NCBI GenBank assembly: GCA_964461715.1
Contig: CAYWVR010000022.1
Location: forward strand, 1-54,406
DNA: 54,406 nucleotides
Source: CAYWVR01 sp964461715
Lineage (GTDB): Bacteria > Planctomycetota > Phycisphaerae > FEN-1346
Direction: 5' to 3'
The notes under the pieces were generated by a model. It did not search any database. It was not told the DNA's origin and saw nothing but the letters and a program-made list of their open reading frames with translations. This document shows, one piece after another, positions 1 to 8,133 of this stretch. Every line of letters starts with the position of its first letter. The first letter of the stretch is position 1. Position numbers and translations under genes: made by a program.

Positions 1-50
1 GCCGGGAAAACGGGAGGGGCCGCCGGGAAGCATGGACGGTTGCGTATGCG

Positions 51-292
51 TCATGGAAAGTCGGGGTCGCTCGTGGCCCGCCGGCGTAGTGGGTCCCGGC
101 CGAATTCGTCCTCGCGCCAGTCGCCCGGGACTGCCTCGACACGGTCGGCCATGCCGCACCGCTCGATCACCTCACGGGCGATCTCGACCGTCTCGGGGAG
201 GTTGTAGACGGTGGCCGAAAGGCCCTCGAAGCGGGCGCAGAGGGCCATGGCATAGGGTCCGGGCCCATTCGACCTCGGGTCCGCCAGGGGGG
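51..292 (-). pseudogene. SAM-dependent O-methyltransferase fragment
   Basis: Read on the minus strand, this stretch gives an AdoMet motif I-like segment (GPGPYAMALCARF), then LSATVYNLPETVEIAREV and AVPGDWREDEF. These match the motif I to motif II region of hydroxyindole-O-methyltransferase-like enzymes, where a GGGxG loop is followed by a DLPxVVExAR acidic strand and a GDFFE-type strand. No methyltransferase sequence precedes or follows it: the frame runs into unrelated sequence upstream and stops near position 51. I read it as a decayed remnant of about 60 codons rather than a working gene. It lies divergently beside the ilvD promoter. Confidence 0.45.
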
Positions 293-411
293 AACTGCAT
301 CGTCGCTTCCTTGCCGGTCCATGGAATCCCAGCGTAGGCCCTGGCCGCGCGGAATGCAAGCTGAAGGCCGATCGCTCGGCCCGATACGCGGGTTTTTCGG
401 CCGATTCATCG

Positions 412-440
412 TTGACAGGGGCCCGCCGGTCGGGTAGCAT
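412..440 (+). promoter_or_regulatory. sigma70-like promoter of the ilvD leader
   Basis: TTGACA at 412-417, a 17-nt spacer and TAGCAT at 435-440. The predicted start is near 447, exactly where the structured leader begins. This leaves an unusually long 5' untranslated region of about 230 nt before ilvD. Confidence 0.6.
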
Positions 441-446
441 GCCGCG

Positions 447-583
447 CTCTGGAGATTCGCGTTTCCCACGGGGTAAAGGAGTCGCCTTCGGGCGACCGTG
501 GGGCTCCGGCATGCGGCCGCTGAGCTCAAGCCCCGGAGACGCCCAAGCCGTCATAGCCGCGCCCGTCGTTGCGTAGGACAGAG
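447..583 (+). promoter_or_regulatory. structured 5' leader RNA upstream of ilvD (riboswitch-like)
   Basis: CTCTG (447-451) pairs with CAGAG (579-583) and encloses nested hairpins. CCCACG (465-470) pairs with CGTGGG (497-502); inside it a 10-nt bulge (471-480) precedes GTCGCC-TTCG-GGCGAC (481-496). A second arm pairs CTCCGG (504-509) with CCGGAG (533-538). The closing strands CTCTGGAGA and AGGACAGAG resemble the P1 strands of a glycine riboswitch aptamer. The internal CCGAAGG..GCAA and CUCAGG core elements of that class are not found, so the ligand is unknown. A further small hairpin, CCCG-TTAG-CGGG (657-668), lies just before the ilvD start and could mask ribosome binding. Confidence 0.45.
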
Positions 584-676
584 ATGCCCGGTTGAGGTGC
601 ATGGCCGGTTCGCCGCGGCACCGGTGCCGCGCGTGCCGTTTAAGCGAGTGGCGTGCCCCCGTTAGCGGGATTCATC

Positions 677-2344
677 ATGGTCAACGAGCTGAAATCCGAC
701 TGGTTCCGCCAGCCCCTCGCGGGGATGCCCGCGCGGGCCTTGATGTTCGCGACCGGGACGATCTCGCCGGATGACGCGCAAAAGCCGTTTATCGGCCTCG
801 TTTCGAGCTTCACGGACCTCATCCCCGGCCACGCCCACATGCGGCGGCTGGAGCGGAAGATCGAGCACGGCATCTTCGCCGGGGGCGGCATCGCGTGGCT
901 CTTCTCGGTGCCGGGTATCTGCGACGGGATCGCCATGGGCCACGAGGGCATGCACTTCAGCCTGCCCTCGCGCGAGCTGATCGCCGACATGATCGAGTCG
1001 ATCACCCGGGCCCATCGGCTCGACGGCCTGGTGCTGCTGACGAACTGCGACAAGATCACCCCTGGCATGCTGATGGCCGCGGCCCGGCTGGACATTCCCG
1101 CCGTGGCCGTTACGGCCGGGCCGATGCACTCGGGCAACTACGAGATGACCCGCCTGGATCTCGTCCACGACACGTTTGAGGCCATCGGGCGGTATAAGGC
1201 GGGCCAGATCGACGAGGAGGAGCTGGCGGCGTTGGAGTGCGAGGCCTGCCCGGGCGGCGGGAGCTGCCAGGGCCTCTTTACGGCCAACACGATGGCCTGC
1301 GTCACGGAGGCCATGGGTATGAGCCTGCCCTTCTCGGCCGCGGCCCTCTGCGCCAGCGCCAAAAAGGACCGCCTCGCCTACGAAAGCGGACGGCGGGTCG
1401 TCGAGCTGGTGCGCCAGGGCATCACGACGCGGTCCATCATGACGCGGGAGGCCATCGCCAACGGCATCATGATCGACATGGCCCTGGGCGGCTCGACGAA
1501 CACGGTCCTCCACATCCCCGCCATCGCCCACGAGGCGGGCGTCGAGCTGGAGCTGGAGGTCTTCGACGAGATCAGCCGCCGGACGCCGCACCTGACCAAT
1601 TTCCGCCCCGCGGGCGACATGATGATGGAGGACCTGGACCACGCGGGCGGCATTCCGGCGGTCCTCAAGCGCCTCGAAGACCGGCTGAACGATTGCATGA
1701 CCGTCTCGGGGCGGACGACCCGCGAGATCGCCTCCGCCGCCAGGGTCTTCTCGGATGATCTGATCCGCACGCCCGATCGGGCGTATCATAGGGAGGGCGG
1801 CATCGCGATTCTGCGCGGAAACCTGGCCCCGGAGGGGGCGGTGGTCAAGCAGTCGGCCGTGCCGGACTCGATGCGGACGTTCACCGGCAAGGCCCGCGTC
1901 TTCGACGGCGAGCAGGCCGCCAACAACGCCATCATGGACGGCACGATCGAGCCTGGGGACTTCCTCGTCATCCGCTACGAGGGTCCCGCGGGCGGGCCGG
2001 GCATGCGGGAGATGCTGGCTGCCACGGCGGCGCTGAAGGGCCTGGGCATGGACGCCAAGGTCGCCCTGATGACCGACGGGCGGTTCTCGGGCGGCACGGC
2101 GGGCCCGAGCGTCGGACACGTCAGCCCCGAGGCCGCCGCCGGCGGACCCATCGGCCTCGTCGTCGAGGGCGACCGCATCACCATGGACATCCCGAACCGG
2201 CGGCTGGCCCTCGAAGTCGACGAGGCGGAGCTCGAGAAACGTCGCAAGGCTTGGACGAAGCCCGAGCCGAAGATCACGGACGGATACCTGGCCCGATACG
2301 CGCGACACGTAACGAGCGCGGCGACGGGGGCGATCTGCAGGTAA
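677..2344 (+). CDS. ilvD: dihydroxy-acid dehydratase
   Basis: Catalyses the dehydration of 2,3-dihydroxy-isovalerate and 2,3-dihydroxy-3-methylvalerate in valine/isoleucine synthesis, in the cytoplasm and with an Fe-S cluster. The 555-residue product matches the family end to end. It has SFTDLIPGHAHMRRL, GICDGIAMGHEGM, a cluster cysteine in NCDK (about residue 124), CPGGGSCQGLFTANTM (cysteines about 191 and 197), GGSTNT and GPAGGPGMREML. The first loop is PGH rather than the PCN of E. coli-type enzymes; archaeal and many anaerobe IlvD proteins share this, so it is not a defect. ATG 677 fits the family N-terminus; GTG 653 is an alternative. No good Shine-Dalgarno is visible. The long structured leader suggests regulation after transcription starts. 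The other ilv genes are not in the window. Confidence 0.93.
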   Translation: MVNELKSDWFRQPLAGMPARALMFATGTISPDDAQKPFIGLVSSFTDLIPGHAHMRRLERKIEHGIFAGGGIAWLFSVPGICDGIAMGHEGMHFSLPSRELIADMIESITRAHRLDGLVLLTNCDKITPGMLMAAARLDIPAVAVTAGPMHSGNYEMTRLDLVHDTFEAIGRYKAGQIDEEELAALECEACPGGGSCQGLFTANTMACVTEAMGMSLPFSAAALCASAKKDRLAYESGRRVVELVRQGITTRSIMTREAIANGIMIDMALGGSTNTVLHIPAIAHEAGVELELEVFDEISRRTPHLTNFRPAGDMMMEDLDHAGGIPAVLKRLEDRLNDCMTVSGRTTREIASAARVFSDDLIRTPDRAYHREGGIAILRGNLAPEGAVVKQSAVPDSMRTFTGKARVFDGEQAANNAIMDGTIEPGDFLVIRYEGPAGGPGMREMLAATAALKGLGMDAKVALMTDGRFSGGTAGPSVGHVSPEAAAGGPIGLVVEGDRITMDIPNRRLALEVDEAELEKRRKAWTKPEPKITDGYLARYARHVTSAATGAICR

Positions 2345-2433
2345 ATGATGAAGCTCGAAGTACGAATGGCGATTCAAGGCCGAAGCCCCAATGACAAAGG
2401 AGCAACCGGACGGCGATTGGGTATCGCTCGCCG

Positions 2434-2503
2434 GCATTCGTCATGCGGATTTCGGATTGGTCATTCCCGTCCCCGGACAATGGCGGGCATTCGTCATTCC
2501 GCC
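2434..2503. repeat. degenerate GCATTCGTCAT-type intergenic repeat
   Basis: GCATTCGTCATGC (2434-2446) and GCATTCGTCATTCC (2487-2500) flank similar ATTTCGGATTGGTCATTCCC sequence. Low-complexity repeats of this kind are common between planctomycete genes and produce spurious ORFs. They fill the 175-nt gap between ilvD and tRNA-Gln, which otherwise holds nothing recognisable. Confidence 0.4.
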
Positions 2504-2519
2504 CCAGCGGGGCGGTTAG

Positions 2520-2594
2520 TACCCGGTGGTGTAATTGGTAACACAGGAGGTTTTGGTCCTCCCATTCCAGGTTCGACTCCTGGCCGGGTAGCCA
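2520..2594 (+). tRNA. tRNA-Gln(TTG)
   Basis: A full cloverleaf is present. Acceptor TACCCGG pairs with CCGGGTA, D-stem GTGT with ACAC, and anticodon stem GGAGG with CCTCC around loop TTTTGGT (anticodon TTG). T-arm CCAGG-TTCGACT-CCTGG follows. CCA is encoded. It ends 22 nt before glmU and may share its transcript. Confidence 0.95.
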
Positions 2595-2616
2595 AGAATT
2601 ACGCGAGGAGCGGCAC

Positions 2617-3900
2617 GTGAAACCCGTGAGGGCCCTCATCATGGCGGCGGGCATGAGCACGCGGATGAAGTCCGCGCGCTCCAAGGTCCTCCACGAGGTC
2701 TGCGGACGGCCGATCCTCCAGTACGTCTTCGACGCCTGCCGCGGGGCCGGCATCGACGATCTCGTCGTCATCGTCGGCCACGCCCGCGAGCAGATCATGC
2801 GGCAATGGTCGGATGACGCCGCCATCACATGGGTCGTCCAGGAACCGCAGCAGGGCACCGGCCACGCCGTCATGGTCGCCCGGGAGGCCCTCGAAGGCTT
2901 CGAGGGCGACCTTGTCGTTCTGGTCGGCGACGCCCCCATGATCCGGCCCGAGACGGTCCGCTCGCTCCTTGAGACCCATCGCGAGGAAGAGGCCGCCGCC
3001 ACGCTGGTCACCGCCGTCCTCGACGACCCGAAGTGGTTCGGCCGCATCGTCCGCGACGATTTCGGAAACCTCCGGGGCATCGTCGAGGTCAAGGAGGCCA
3101 CGCCCGAAGAGAAGGCCATCCGCGAGGTCAACCCCTCCTTCTACGCGTTCGATTGGCCCGCCCTCGACCGCACGCTCGATCGCATCACCAACTCGAACGC
3201 CAAGGGCGAGTACTACCTGACCGACGCGCTCGGCCTGTTGATTTCGGATGGCGCGACGGCCGTGGCCGTCCCCTCCGCCCTCCCGGAGGAGGTCCAGGCC
3301 GTCAACAGCCGCGCGGACCTCGCCCTGGTCATGAAGCTGATGCGCCGGCGGGTCCTCGAACGGATCATGGCCGGGGGCGTCACCGTCGAGGACCCCGACA
3401 CGACCTACGTTGACTGGGACGTGACCGTCGGCCAGGACACGGTCCTGCGCCCCGGCACGGTGATCCGCGGGCCCGCTCGCATCGGGTGCCACTGCGTCGT
3501 CGGGCCGTGGGCGCACCTGAGGCCGGAGACGGTCCTCGAGGACGGGGCCGAGGTCGGCGCCTTCGTCGAGACCAAGGACGCCACGCTGGGCGAGGATGTT
3601 TGCGTGCGTCATCTGGCGTACATCGGCGACTGCGAGATTGGACCGCGCACGAACGTTGGGTGCGGCACGATCACCGCCAACGCGGACCGCGACGGCACGA
3701 AGCATCGTACGAAGATCGGGGCCGACGTCCGCTTGGGCGCGGGGACGCTCCTGGTGGCGCCGACCAGCGTCGGCCAAGGCGCCGTCACCGGCGCCGGCGC
3801 CGTCGTCACGCGAGCCCATCCCGTTCCGCCCGGCGAGACCTGGGCCGGTGTCCCGGCGCGTCCCGTGAACGAACCTGCGGAGGGCCCCAGCGATGGATAA
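2617..3900 (+). CDS. glmU: bifunctional UDP-GlcNAc pyrophosphorylase / GlcN-1-P acetyltransferase
   Basis: Makes UDP-GlcNAc for peptidoglycan and lipopolysaccharide from glucosamine-1-phosphate, acetyl-CoA and UTP in the cytoplasm. The N-terminal uridylyltransferase half (about 1-225) has the nucleotide loop LIMAAGMSTRMKS and then KVLHEVCGRP, GTGHAVMVA and VGDAP. From about 245 a left-handed beta-helix carries VGAFVETKDATLG, HLAYIGDCEIG and GTITANADRDG. It is 427 residues against about 455 in E. coli, and the usual CNYDG is replaced by ANADRDG, so the acetyltransferase half is shortened and divergent; the histidine of HLAYIGD remains. GTG 2617 has GAGGAG six bases upstream. The end overlaps prs by 8 nt, so translation is probably coupled. 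Confidence 0.9.
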   Translation: MKPVRALIMAAGMSTRMKSARSKVLHEVCGRPILQYVFDACRGAGIDDLVVIVGHAREQIMRQWSDDAAITWVVQEPQQGTGHAVMVAREALEGFEGDLVVLVGDAPMIRPETVRSLLETHREEEAAATLVTAVLDDPKWFGRIVRDDFGNLRGIVEVKEATPEEKAIREVNPSFYAFDWPALDRTLDRITNSNAKGEYYLTDALGLLISDGATAVAVPSALPEEVQAVNSRADLALVMKLMRRRVLERIMAGGVTVEDPDTTYVDWDVTVGQDTVLRPGTVIRGPARIGCHCVVGPWAHLRPETVLEDGAEVGAFVETKDATLGEDVCVRHLAYIGDCEIGPRTNVGCGTITANADRDGTKHRTKIGADVRLGAGTLLVAPTSVGQGAVTGAGAVVTRAHPVPPGETWAGVPARPVNEPAEGPSDG

Positions 3901-4849
3901 GCTGAAGATCTTCTCCGGCAGCGCCAACCGGCCCCTCGCCGAAGCCATCGCCGAAGGGCTCGACCTGACGGTCGGCGAGGCCCAGCTCACGCACTTCCCG
4001 GACGGCGAATCGTTCGTCAAGATCAACGAGGACGTCCGGGGCCACGACATTTTCATCGTCCAGTCCACCTCCCGTCCCCAGAACGACCACCTGATGGAGC
4101 TGCTGCTCTTTGTCGACGCGGCCCACCGCGCCAGCGCCAAGCGGATCACCGCCGTCATCCCCTACTACGGCTACGCCCGCCAGGACCGCAAGGACGAGGG
4201 CCGCGTCCCCATCAGCGCCAAGCTCGTCGCGAACCTCTTGCAGACCGCCGGGGCCGACCGCGTCCTCGCCGTCGACCTGCACGCCTACCAGGTCCAGGGC
4301 TTCTTCGACATCCCCGTCGATCACCTGCTCGCCGAGCCGGTCTTCGCCGACCATTTCCAGCAGGTCGACATCCAGAACCTGGTCGTCGTCTCCCCCGACG
4401 TCGGGAACGTCAAGATGGCCCGGGTCTATGCCGAGATTCTGGGCGGCGGGTTGGCCATCATCGACAAGCAGCGGCTCTCCGGCCGCAAGGTCCGGGCCGG
4501 GGCCCTGATCGGCAACGTCGAGGGCCGCAACGTCCTGATGATCGACGACATGATCACGAGCGGGTCGACCGTCTGCGAGGCCGCGGCCCTCCTCAAGGAC
4601 CGCGGGGTCGGCACCATCGACGTCGCCGCCACCCATCCGGTGCTCTGTCCCGGGTCGGTCGAACGGCTGGCCAAGGCCCCCATCGACCGCATCACCGTCT
4701 CGGACACCATACCGCTGGATTCGGACGCCGACGCCCTCGAAAACCTCCAGATTCTCAGCCTGGCCGGACTCCTGGGCGAGGCCATCAAACGCATCCATCA
4801 CGACCAGTCGGTCAGCCAGTTGTTCCGGCTGCCCGCCCGGAAAGCCTGA
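3893..4849 (+). CDS. prs: ribose-phosphate pyrophosphokinase
   Basis: Forms PRPP from ribose-5-phosphate and ATP, feeding nucleotide, histidine and tryptophan synthesis. At 318 residues it has the normal length. Motifs include FPDGE, the QSTSRPQNDHLMELLL segment, YYGYARQDRK, DLHAYQVQGFF, and the PRPP-binding loop VLMIDDMITSGST. Its ATG lies inside the last codons of glmU (ATGGATAA overlap). The glmU-prs-rplY-pth order is a common bacterial arrangement. Confidence 0.95.
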   Translation: MDKLKIFSGSANRPLAEAIAEGLDLTVGEAQLTHFPDGESFVKINEDVRGHDIFIVQSTSRPQNDHLMELLLFVDAAHRASAKRITAVIPYYGYARQDRKDEGRVPISAKLVANLLQTAGADRVLAVDLHAYQVQGFFDIPVDHLLAEPVFADHFQQVDIQNLVVVSPDVGNVKMARVYAEILGGGLAIIDKQRLSGRKVRAGALIGNVEGRNVLMIDDMITSGSTVCEAAALLKDRGVGTIDVAATHPVLCPGSVERLAKAPIDRITVSDTIPLDSDADALENLQILSLAGLLGEAIKRIHHDQSVSQLFRLPARKA

Positions 4850-4869
4850 GCACAGAAGGAGCCGTCACC

Positions 4870-5526
4870 GTGGCAACTGCCGGCGAAACGCTGCACGCGA
4901 AGACACGCGAGGAGCGCGGCACGAAGGCCTGCCGCCGACTCCGGGACGAGGGCCAGGTGCCCGCCGTCCTCTACGGGCACGAGGAGAAGGCCGTCGTCCT
5001 CCAGGTCCCCTACGAGGAGCTGGAGGCCGCCCTCCGTCACCACAGTCGCATGATCGAGCTCCGCCTCGACGACCGGAGCGAGACCGTTCTCGTCAAGGAC
5101 GTCCAGTACGACGCCTTCGGCATGCAGCTCGTCCATGCCGACTTCCAGCGCGTCAAGATGGACGAGACCCTCGAGATCGAGGTCCCCGTCATCCTCAAGG
5201 GCAAGCCCAAGGAGGAGCACGCCGTCCTCCAGCAGATGCTCGACGCCGTCGAGGTCGAGTGCCTGCCGGGCAACATTCCGGAGGAGATCGTCATGACGGT
5301 CGGCGAGATGACCATCGGCGACTCGCGCCACGTCGCCGACCTGGAGGCCCCGGAGGGCGTCAAGCTCATCAGCGATCCGGAGACGGTCGTGGCCACGGTC
5401 ACCGCCGCCCGGGCCGAGGAGGTCGAGGAAGAGATCCTGGCCGAGGCCGCCCCGGGCGCCGAGGAACCCGAACTCATCCGCCCCGAGCGCGAGGAGGAAG
5501 AGGAGGAAGAGGCCGGCGAGGAGTGA
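4870..5526 (+). CDS. rplY: 50S ribosomal protein bL25 (Ctc/TL5 form)
   Basis: Binds 5S rRNA in the large subunit. The N-terminal L25 domain (about 1-95; GTKACRRLRDEGQVPAVLYG) is followed by the C-terminal TL5/Ctc beta domain (about 100-190; EVECLPGNIPEEIVMTVGEM). A glutamate-rich acidic tail ends the 218-residue protein. GTG 4870 is chosen because AAGGAG sits eight bases upstream. It lies 20 nt after prs and 24 nt before pth in one operon. Confidence 0.93.
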   Translation: MATAGETLHAKTREERGTKACRRLRDEGQVPAVLYGHEEKAVVLQVPYEELEAALRHHSRMIELRLDDRSETVLVKDVQYDAFGMQLVHADFQRVKMDETLEIEVPVILKGKPKEEHAVLQQMLDAVEVECLPGNIPEEIVMTVGEMTIGDSRHVADLEAPEGVKLISDPETVVATVTAARAEEVEEEILAEAAPGAEEPELIRPEREEEEEEEAGEE

Positions 5527-5550
5527 GTTCCCTCGCCTCCTCTCGGCGCC

Positions 5551-6132
5551 ATGAAGCTCATCGTCGGACTTGGCAACCCGGGACCCGAATACGCGGAGAC
5601 GCGGCACAACGCGGGGTGGCGCGTAGCGGCGCGGCTGGCCGAGCGGGCCGGCGTCGGCCGATGGCGCGAGAAGTTCAGCGCCTTCTGCGCCGAGACCCGC
5701 GTCGAGGAAGAGAAGGTCGTCCTCATGCGGCCGGTGACGTACATGAACCGGTCCGGCCGGTCGGTCCGGTCGGCCCTGGACTTCTGGAAAATGGAGATCG
5801 AGAATCTGCTCGTTATCGTCGACGACATGCACCTGGACCTCGGCCGGCTTCGAATCCGGCCGGACGGATCGGCGGGCGGACACAACGGCCTCGCCTCCGT
5901 TGCCGAGGCCGTCGGGCGGGAGGATTACCCGCGGCTGCGGCTCGGCATCGGGCCGGCCCCGGCCCCGGAGGAGCACGTGAGCTTCGTCCTCGGCCCCTTC
6001 CGGCCCGAAGAGCGGGGCGAGGCCGACGCCATGATCGAACGGGCGGCCGACGCCGCCCAGTGCTGGATACGAGACGGCCTCGAGGAGGCCATGAACCGGT
6101 ATAACCAGGGGGCCTCCGCCCCCGGGACCTGA
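5551..6132 (+). CDS. pth: peptidyl-tRNA hydrolase
   Basis: Releases tRNA from prematurely dropped peptidyl-tRNA. The 193-residue protein has the full Pth signature: GLGNPGPEY with N9, RHNAGW with catalytic H19, PVTYMNRSG, VDDMHLDLG with the conserved aspartate near 91, and GSAGGHNGL with the conserved asparagine near 112. It is in line with rplY upstream and 10 nt from rpsF downstream, so co-transcription is likely. Confidence 0.95.
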   Translation: MKLIVGLGNPGPEYAETRHNAGWRVAARLAERAGVGRWREKFSAFCAETRVEEEKVVLMRPVTYMNRSGRSVRSALDFWKMEIENLLVIVDDMHLDLGRLRIRPDGSAGGHNGLASVAEAVGREDYPRLRLGIGPAPAPEEHVSFVLGPFRPEERGEADAMIERAADAAQCWIRDGLEEAMNRYNQGASAPGT

Positions 6133-6142
6133 GAAGGAGGAG

Positions 6143-6784
6143 GTGGCCCTTCGGGGCCAGCAGATTATGCCGACACAGGACGCCACACGCGTGTACGAAG
6201 GCATGTTCCTCGTCGACCCGGCCGTCGCCGCCATGTGGGATGACCTCTCCAAGGAGCTCTCCGGCATCATCGCACGCCAGGGCGGCGAGGTCATCGGATT
6301 GACCCGCTGGGACGAGCGCAAGCTCGCCTTTCCCGTGGCGAAGCAGAAGCGCGGCACATACGTGCTGTCGTTCTTCACGCTGAGCGACGGGGGCGGGGTG
6401 GTCGAGATCGAGCGAGATTGCCGCCTCTCCGAGAACATCCTTCGCACCCTCGTCGTTCGGGCCGACCAGTTCTCCGTCGCGGACATGCGGCTCCAGCTGG
6501 GCGAGGACATCGACGAGGACGTCGCCCAGCGGCTCTATGAAGCCCGCGGCGAGGCGGAGATCGAGGCCCGCAAGGCCGCCCAGGAAGCCGCCGCCCAAGC
6601 CGACGCCGATGCCCGCAAGGAACGTCGCGAGGCACGCCAGGCCGCCGCCCGCGCCGCCGTCGAGGCCCAACGGGCCGCCGCCAAGGAACCCGAGGGCGAA
6701 GCCGACACCGAGGGCGCGGCCGAGGCCGAGGCGGCGCCCCCCGAACCGGCCGCCGCCGAGGAACCCGACGAATCCCAAGCCTGA
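6143..6784 (+). CDS. rpsF: 30S ribosomal protein bS6 with a long alanine/glutamate-rich tail
   Basis: Binds 16S rRNA beside bS18 in the small-subunit platform. Residues about 9-105 are the S6 domain (TRVYEGMFLVDP, RWDERKLAFPVAKQKRGTYV, LSENILRTLVVRAD). The remaining ~105 residues are a charged Ala/Glu/Arg helix-like tail that ends in an acidic Pro/Glu stretch; E. coli S6 is only about 130 residues. The start is uncertain: GTG 6143 sits almost against AAGGAGG (6134-6140), while ATG 6167 fits the family N-terminus but is about 26 nt from that site. It heads the rpsF-ssb-rpsR-rplI group. Confidence 0.9.
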   Translation: MALRGQQIMPTQDATRVYEGMFLVDPAVAAMWDDLSKELSGIIARQGGEVIGLTRWDERKLAFPVAKQKRGTYVLSFFTLSDGGGVVEIERDCRLSENILRTLVVRADQFSVADMRLQLGEDIDEDVAQRLYEARGEAEIEARKAAQEAAAQADADARKERREARQAAARAAVEAQRAAAKEPEGEADTEGAAEAEAAPPEPAAAEEPDESQA

Positions 6785-6794
6785 GGAGCCCGCG

Positions 6795-7265
6795 ATGGCC
6801 AACTTCAACCGTGTCATCCTCATCGGCAACCTGACTCGCGACCCCCAACTCCGCTATACGCCCAGCCAGACCGCCGTCTGCGACTTCGGCCTCGCCGTCA
6901 ACCGGACCTGGTCCGGCTCGGACGGCCAGAAGCGCGAGGAGACCACCTTCGTCGACTGCACCGCCTGGGCCCGCCAGGCCGAGGTCCTCTCGAAGTACAT
7001 GAAGAAGGGGCGGCCCCTGTTCGTCGAAGGACGCCTCACCTACTCCACATGGGACGACCGCGAGGGAAAGCGGCGCTCCAAGCTCACCGTGACCGTCGAG
7101 AACTTCCAGTTCCTCGGCGATCGTCGCGACGGCGACGGCGGAGGCGGAGGCGGCGGGCCCCGCCAGAGCACCCAACGCCAGGAATCCGCCGGCCAGGAAA
7201 ACCAGTCCGGTCCCGGAGAGTACGACTACTCCCAGGATCTCGACGACGATACCATCCCGTTCTGA
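6795..7265 (+). CDS. ssb: single-stranded DNA-binding protein
   Basis: Coats single-stranded DNA in replication, repair and recombination. The OB-fold (about 1-110) opens with MANFNRVILIGNLTRDPQLRYTPS and contains TTFVDCTAWARQAE and GRPLFVEGRL. A glycine/glutamine linker leads to the acidic tip DLDDDTIPF, which docks partner proteins. The product is 156 residues. ATG 6795 has GAGGAG seven bases upstream. Its place between rpsF and rpsR is the classic arrangement. Confidence 0.95.
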   Translation: MANFNRVILIGNLTRDPQLRYTPSQTAVCDFGLAVNRTWSGSDGQKREETTFVDCTAWARQAEVLSKYMKKGRPLFVEGRLTYSTWDDREGKRRSKLTVTVENFQFLGDRRDGDGGGGGGGPRQSTQRQESAGQENQSGPGEYDYSQDLDDDTIPF

Positions 7266-7288
7266 TCCGGAATGAACAGGAGAGAGCC

Positions 7289-7525
7289 GTGGCTAAACGT
7301 AAACGACGCTTCGTCCGCTTCCGCGACCGTGCCAAGTGCCGATTCTGCCGCGAAAACGTCACCCACATCGACTACAAGGACACCCAGACGCTCCAGAAGC
7401 TCACGACGACGCGCGGCAAGCTGCTTAGCCGCAAGAGGAGCGGCAACTGCGCCCGCCATCAGCGGATGGCGGCCCGGGCCCTGAAGCGGGCCCGTTTCCT
7501 CGCCCTGATGCCGTACGTGGCCTGA
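7289..7525 (+). CDS. rpsR: 30S ribosomal protein bS18 (zinc-ribbon form)
   Basis: Small-subunit protein that partners bS6. The 78-residue sequence has the S18 core (HIDYKDTQTLQKL, RGKLLSRKRSGNCARHQRM). It keeps CRFC near the N-terminus plus a cysteine and histidine in NCARHQ, so it is a C+ form predicted to bind zinc. GTG 7289 follows ACAGGAGAG, which gives a good site for initiation. Confidence 0.95.
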   Translation: MAKRKRRFVRFRDRAKCRFCRENVTHIDYKDTQTLQKLTTTRGKLLSRKRSGNCARHQRMAARALKRARFLALMPYVA

Positions 7526-7584
7526 CCCTGGAACCGCCGGCGCGGACGGGCCCGACCCGCCGCCCCGACATGGGAGACGCTCCG

Positions 7585-8031
7585 ATGAAAGTCTTGCTCC
7601 GCGAAGACATCCACCAGCTCGGCGACGCCGGCGAGGTCGTCGACGTCACCGACGGCTACGCCCGCAACTACCTGCTGCCCCAACAGCTCGCCCTGGCCCC
7701 GACCGAGGCCAACCTCAAGCGCGTCGAGGCCGAAAAGGCCGAGCGGGCCCGACGCTTCAAGGCCCGTCTCGACAGCCTCCGCAGCCTGGCCTCCCGCATC
7801 AACGAGACCTCCGTCACGATCAAGGCCAAGGCCAACGAGCTGGGCCACCTGTTCGGATCGGTCAACGAGCGGCACATCGCCGATGCCCTGGCCGCCGAGG
7901 GCTTCACCGTCCAGCCCGAGCAGATCGCCCTGGCCGCCCCCATCCGCACGCTCGACAAGTTCCGCGTGCCTATCCACCTGGCCGAGGACATCGACGCCGA
8001 GATCGACGTTTGGGTGGTGCCGTCGTCTTAG
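7585..8031 (+). CDS. rplI: 50S ribosomal protein bL9
   Basis: Binds 23S rRNA at the base of the L1 stalk. The N-terminal domain (MKVLLREDIHQLGDAGEVV, GYARNYLLPQQLA) is joined by a long charged helix (about 45-80) to the C-terminal domain (LGHLFGSVNERHIADALAAEG). It is 148 residues. ATG 7585 is chosen over the in-frame ATG 7570 because GGGAGA lies seven bases upstream and bL9 normally begins MKV. A weak GC hairpin followed by TTTCC (8049-8075) may end this operon. Confidence 0.93.
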   Translation: MKVLLREDIHQLGDAGEVVDVTDGYARNYLLPQQLALAPTEANLKRVEAEKAERARRFKARLDSLRSLASRINETSVTIKAKANELGHLFGSVNERHIADALAAEGFTVQPEQIALAAPIRTLDKFRVPIHLAEDIDAEIDVWVVPSS

Positions 8032-8098
8032 TCGATAGGAACCCCCAGGCCCGCAGCTTGAGGCCCCGGGCTTTCCTGTGCACAGGCGCGGGTTAGCA

Positions 8099-8127
8099 TT
8101 GAATTTGCCTCCCGCCGGGCGTACACT
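8099..8127 (+). promoter_or_regulatory. dnaB promoter, leaderless geometry
   Basis: TTGAAT (8099-8104), a 17-nt spacer and TACACT (8122-8127). The dnaB ATG begins at 8134, six bases after the -10, so the expected transcription start coincides with the start codon. No Shine-Dalgarno precedes it. Confidence 0.55.
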
Positions 8128-8133
8128 CCTCCC

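Noticed and set aside
677..2344. Loss of the first Fe-S cysteine in IlvD (PGH instead of PCN)
   Set aside because: Archaeal and many anaerobe IlvD proteins share PGH at this place, so it marks a subfamily rather than a defect.
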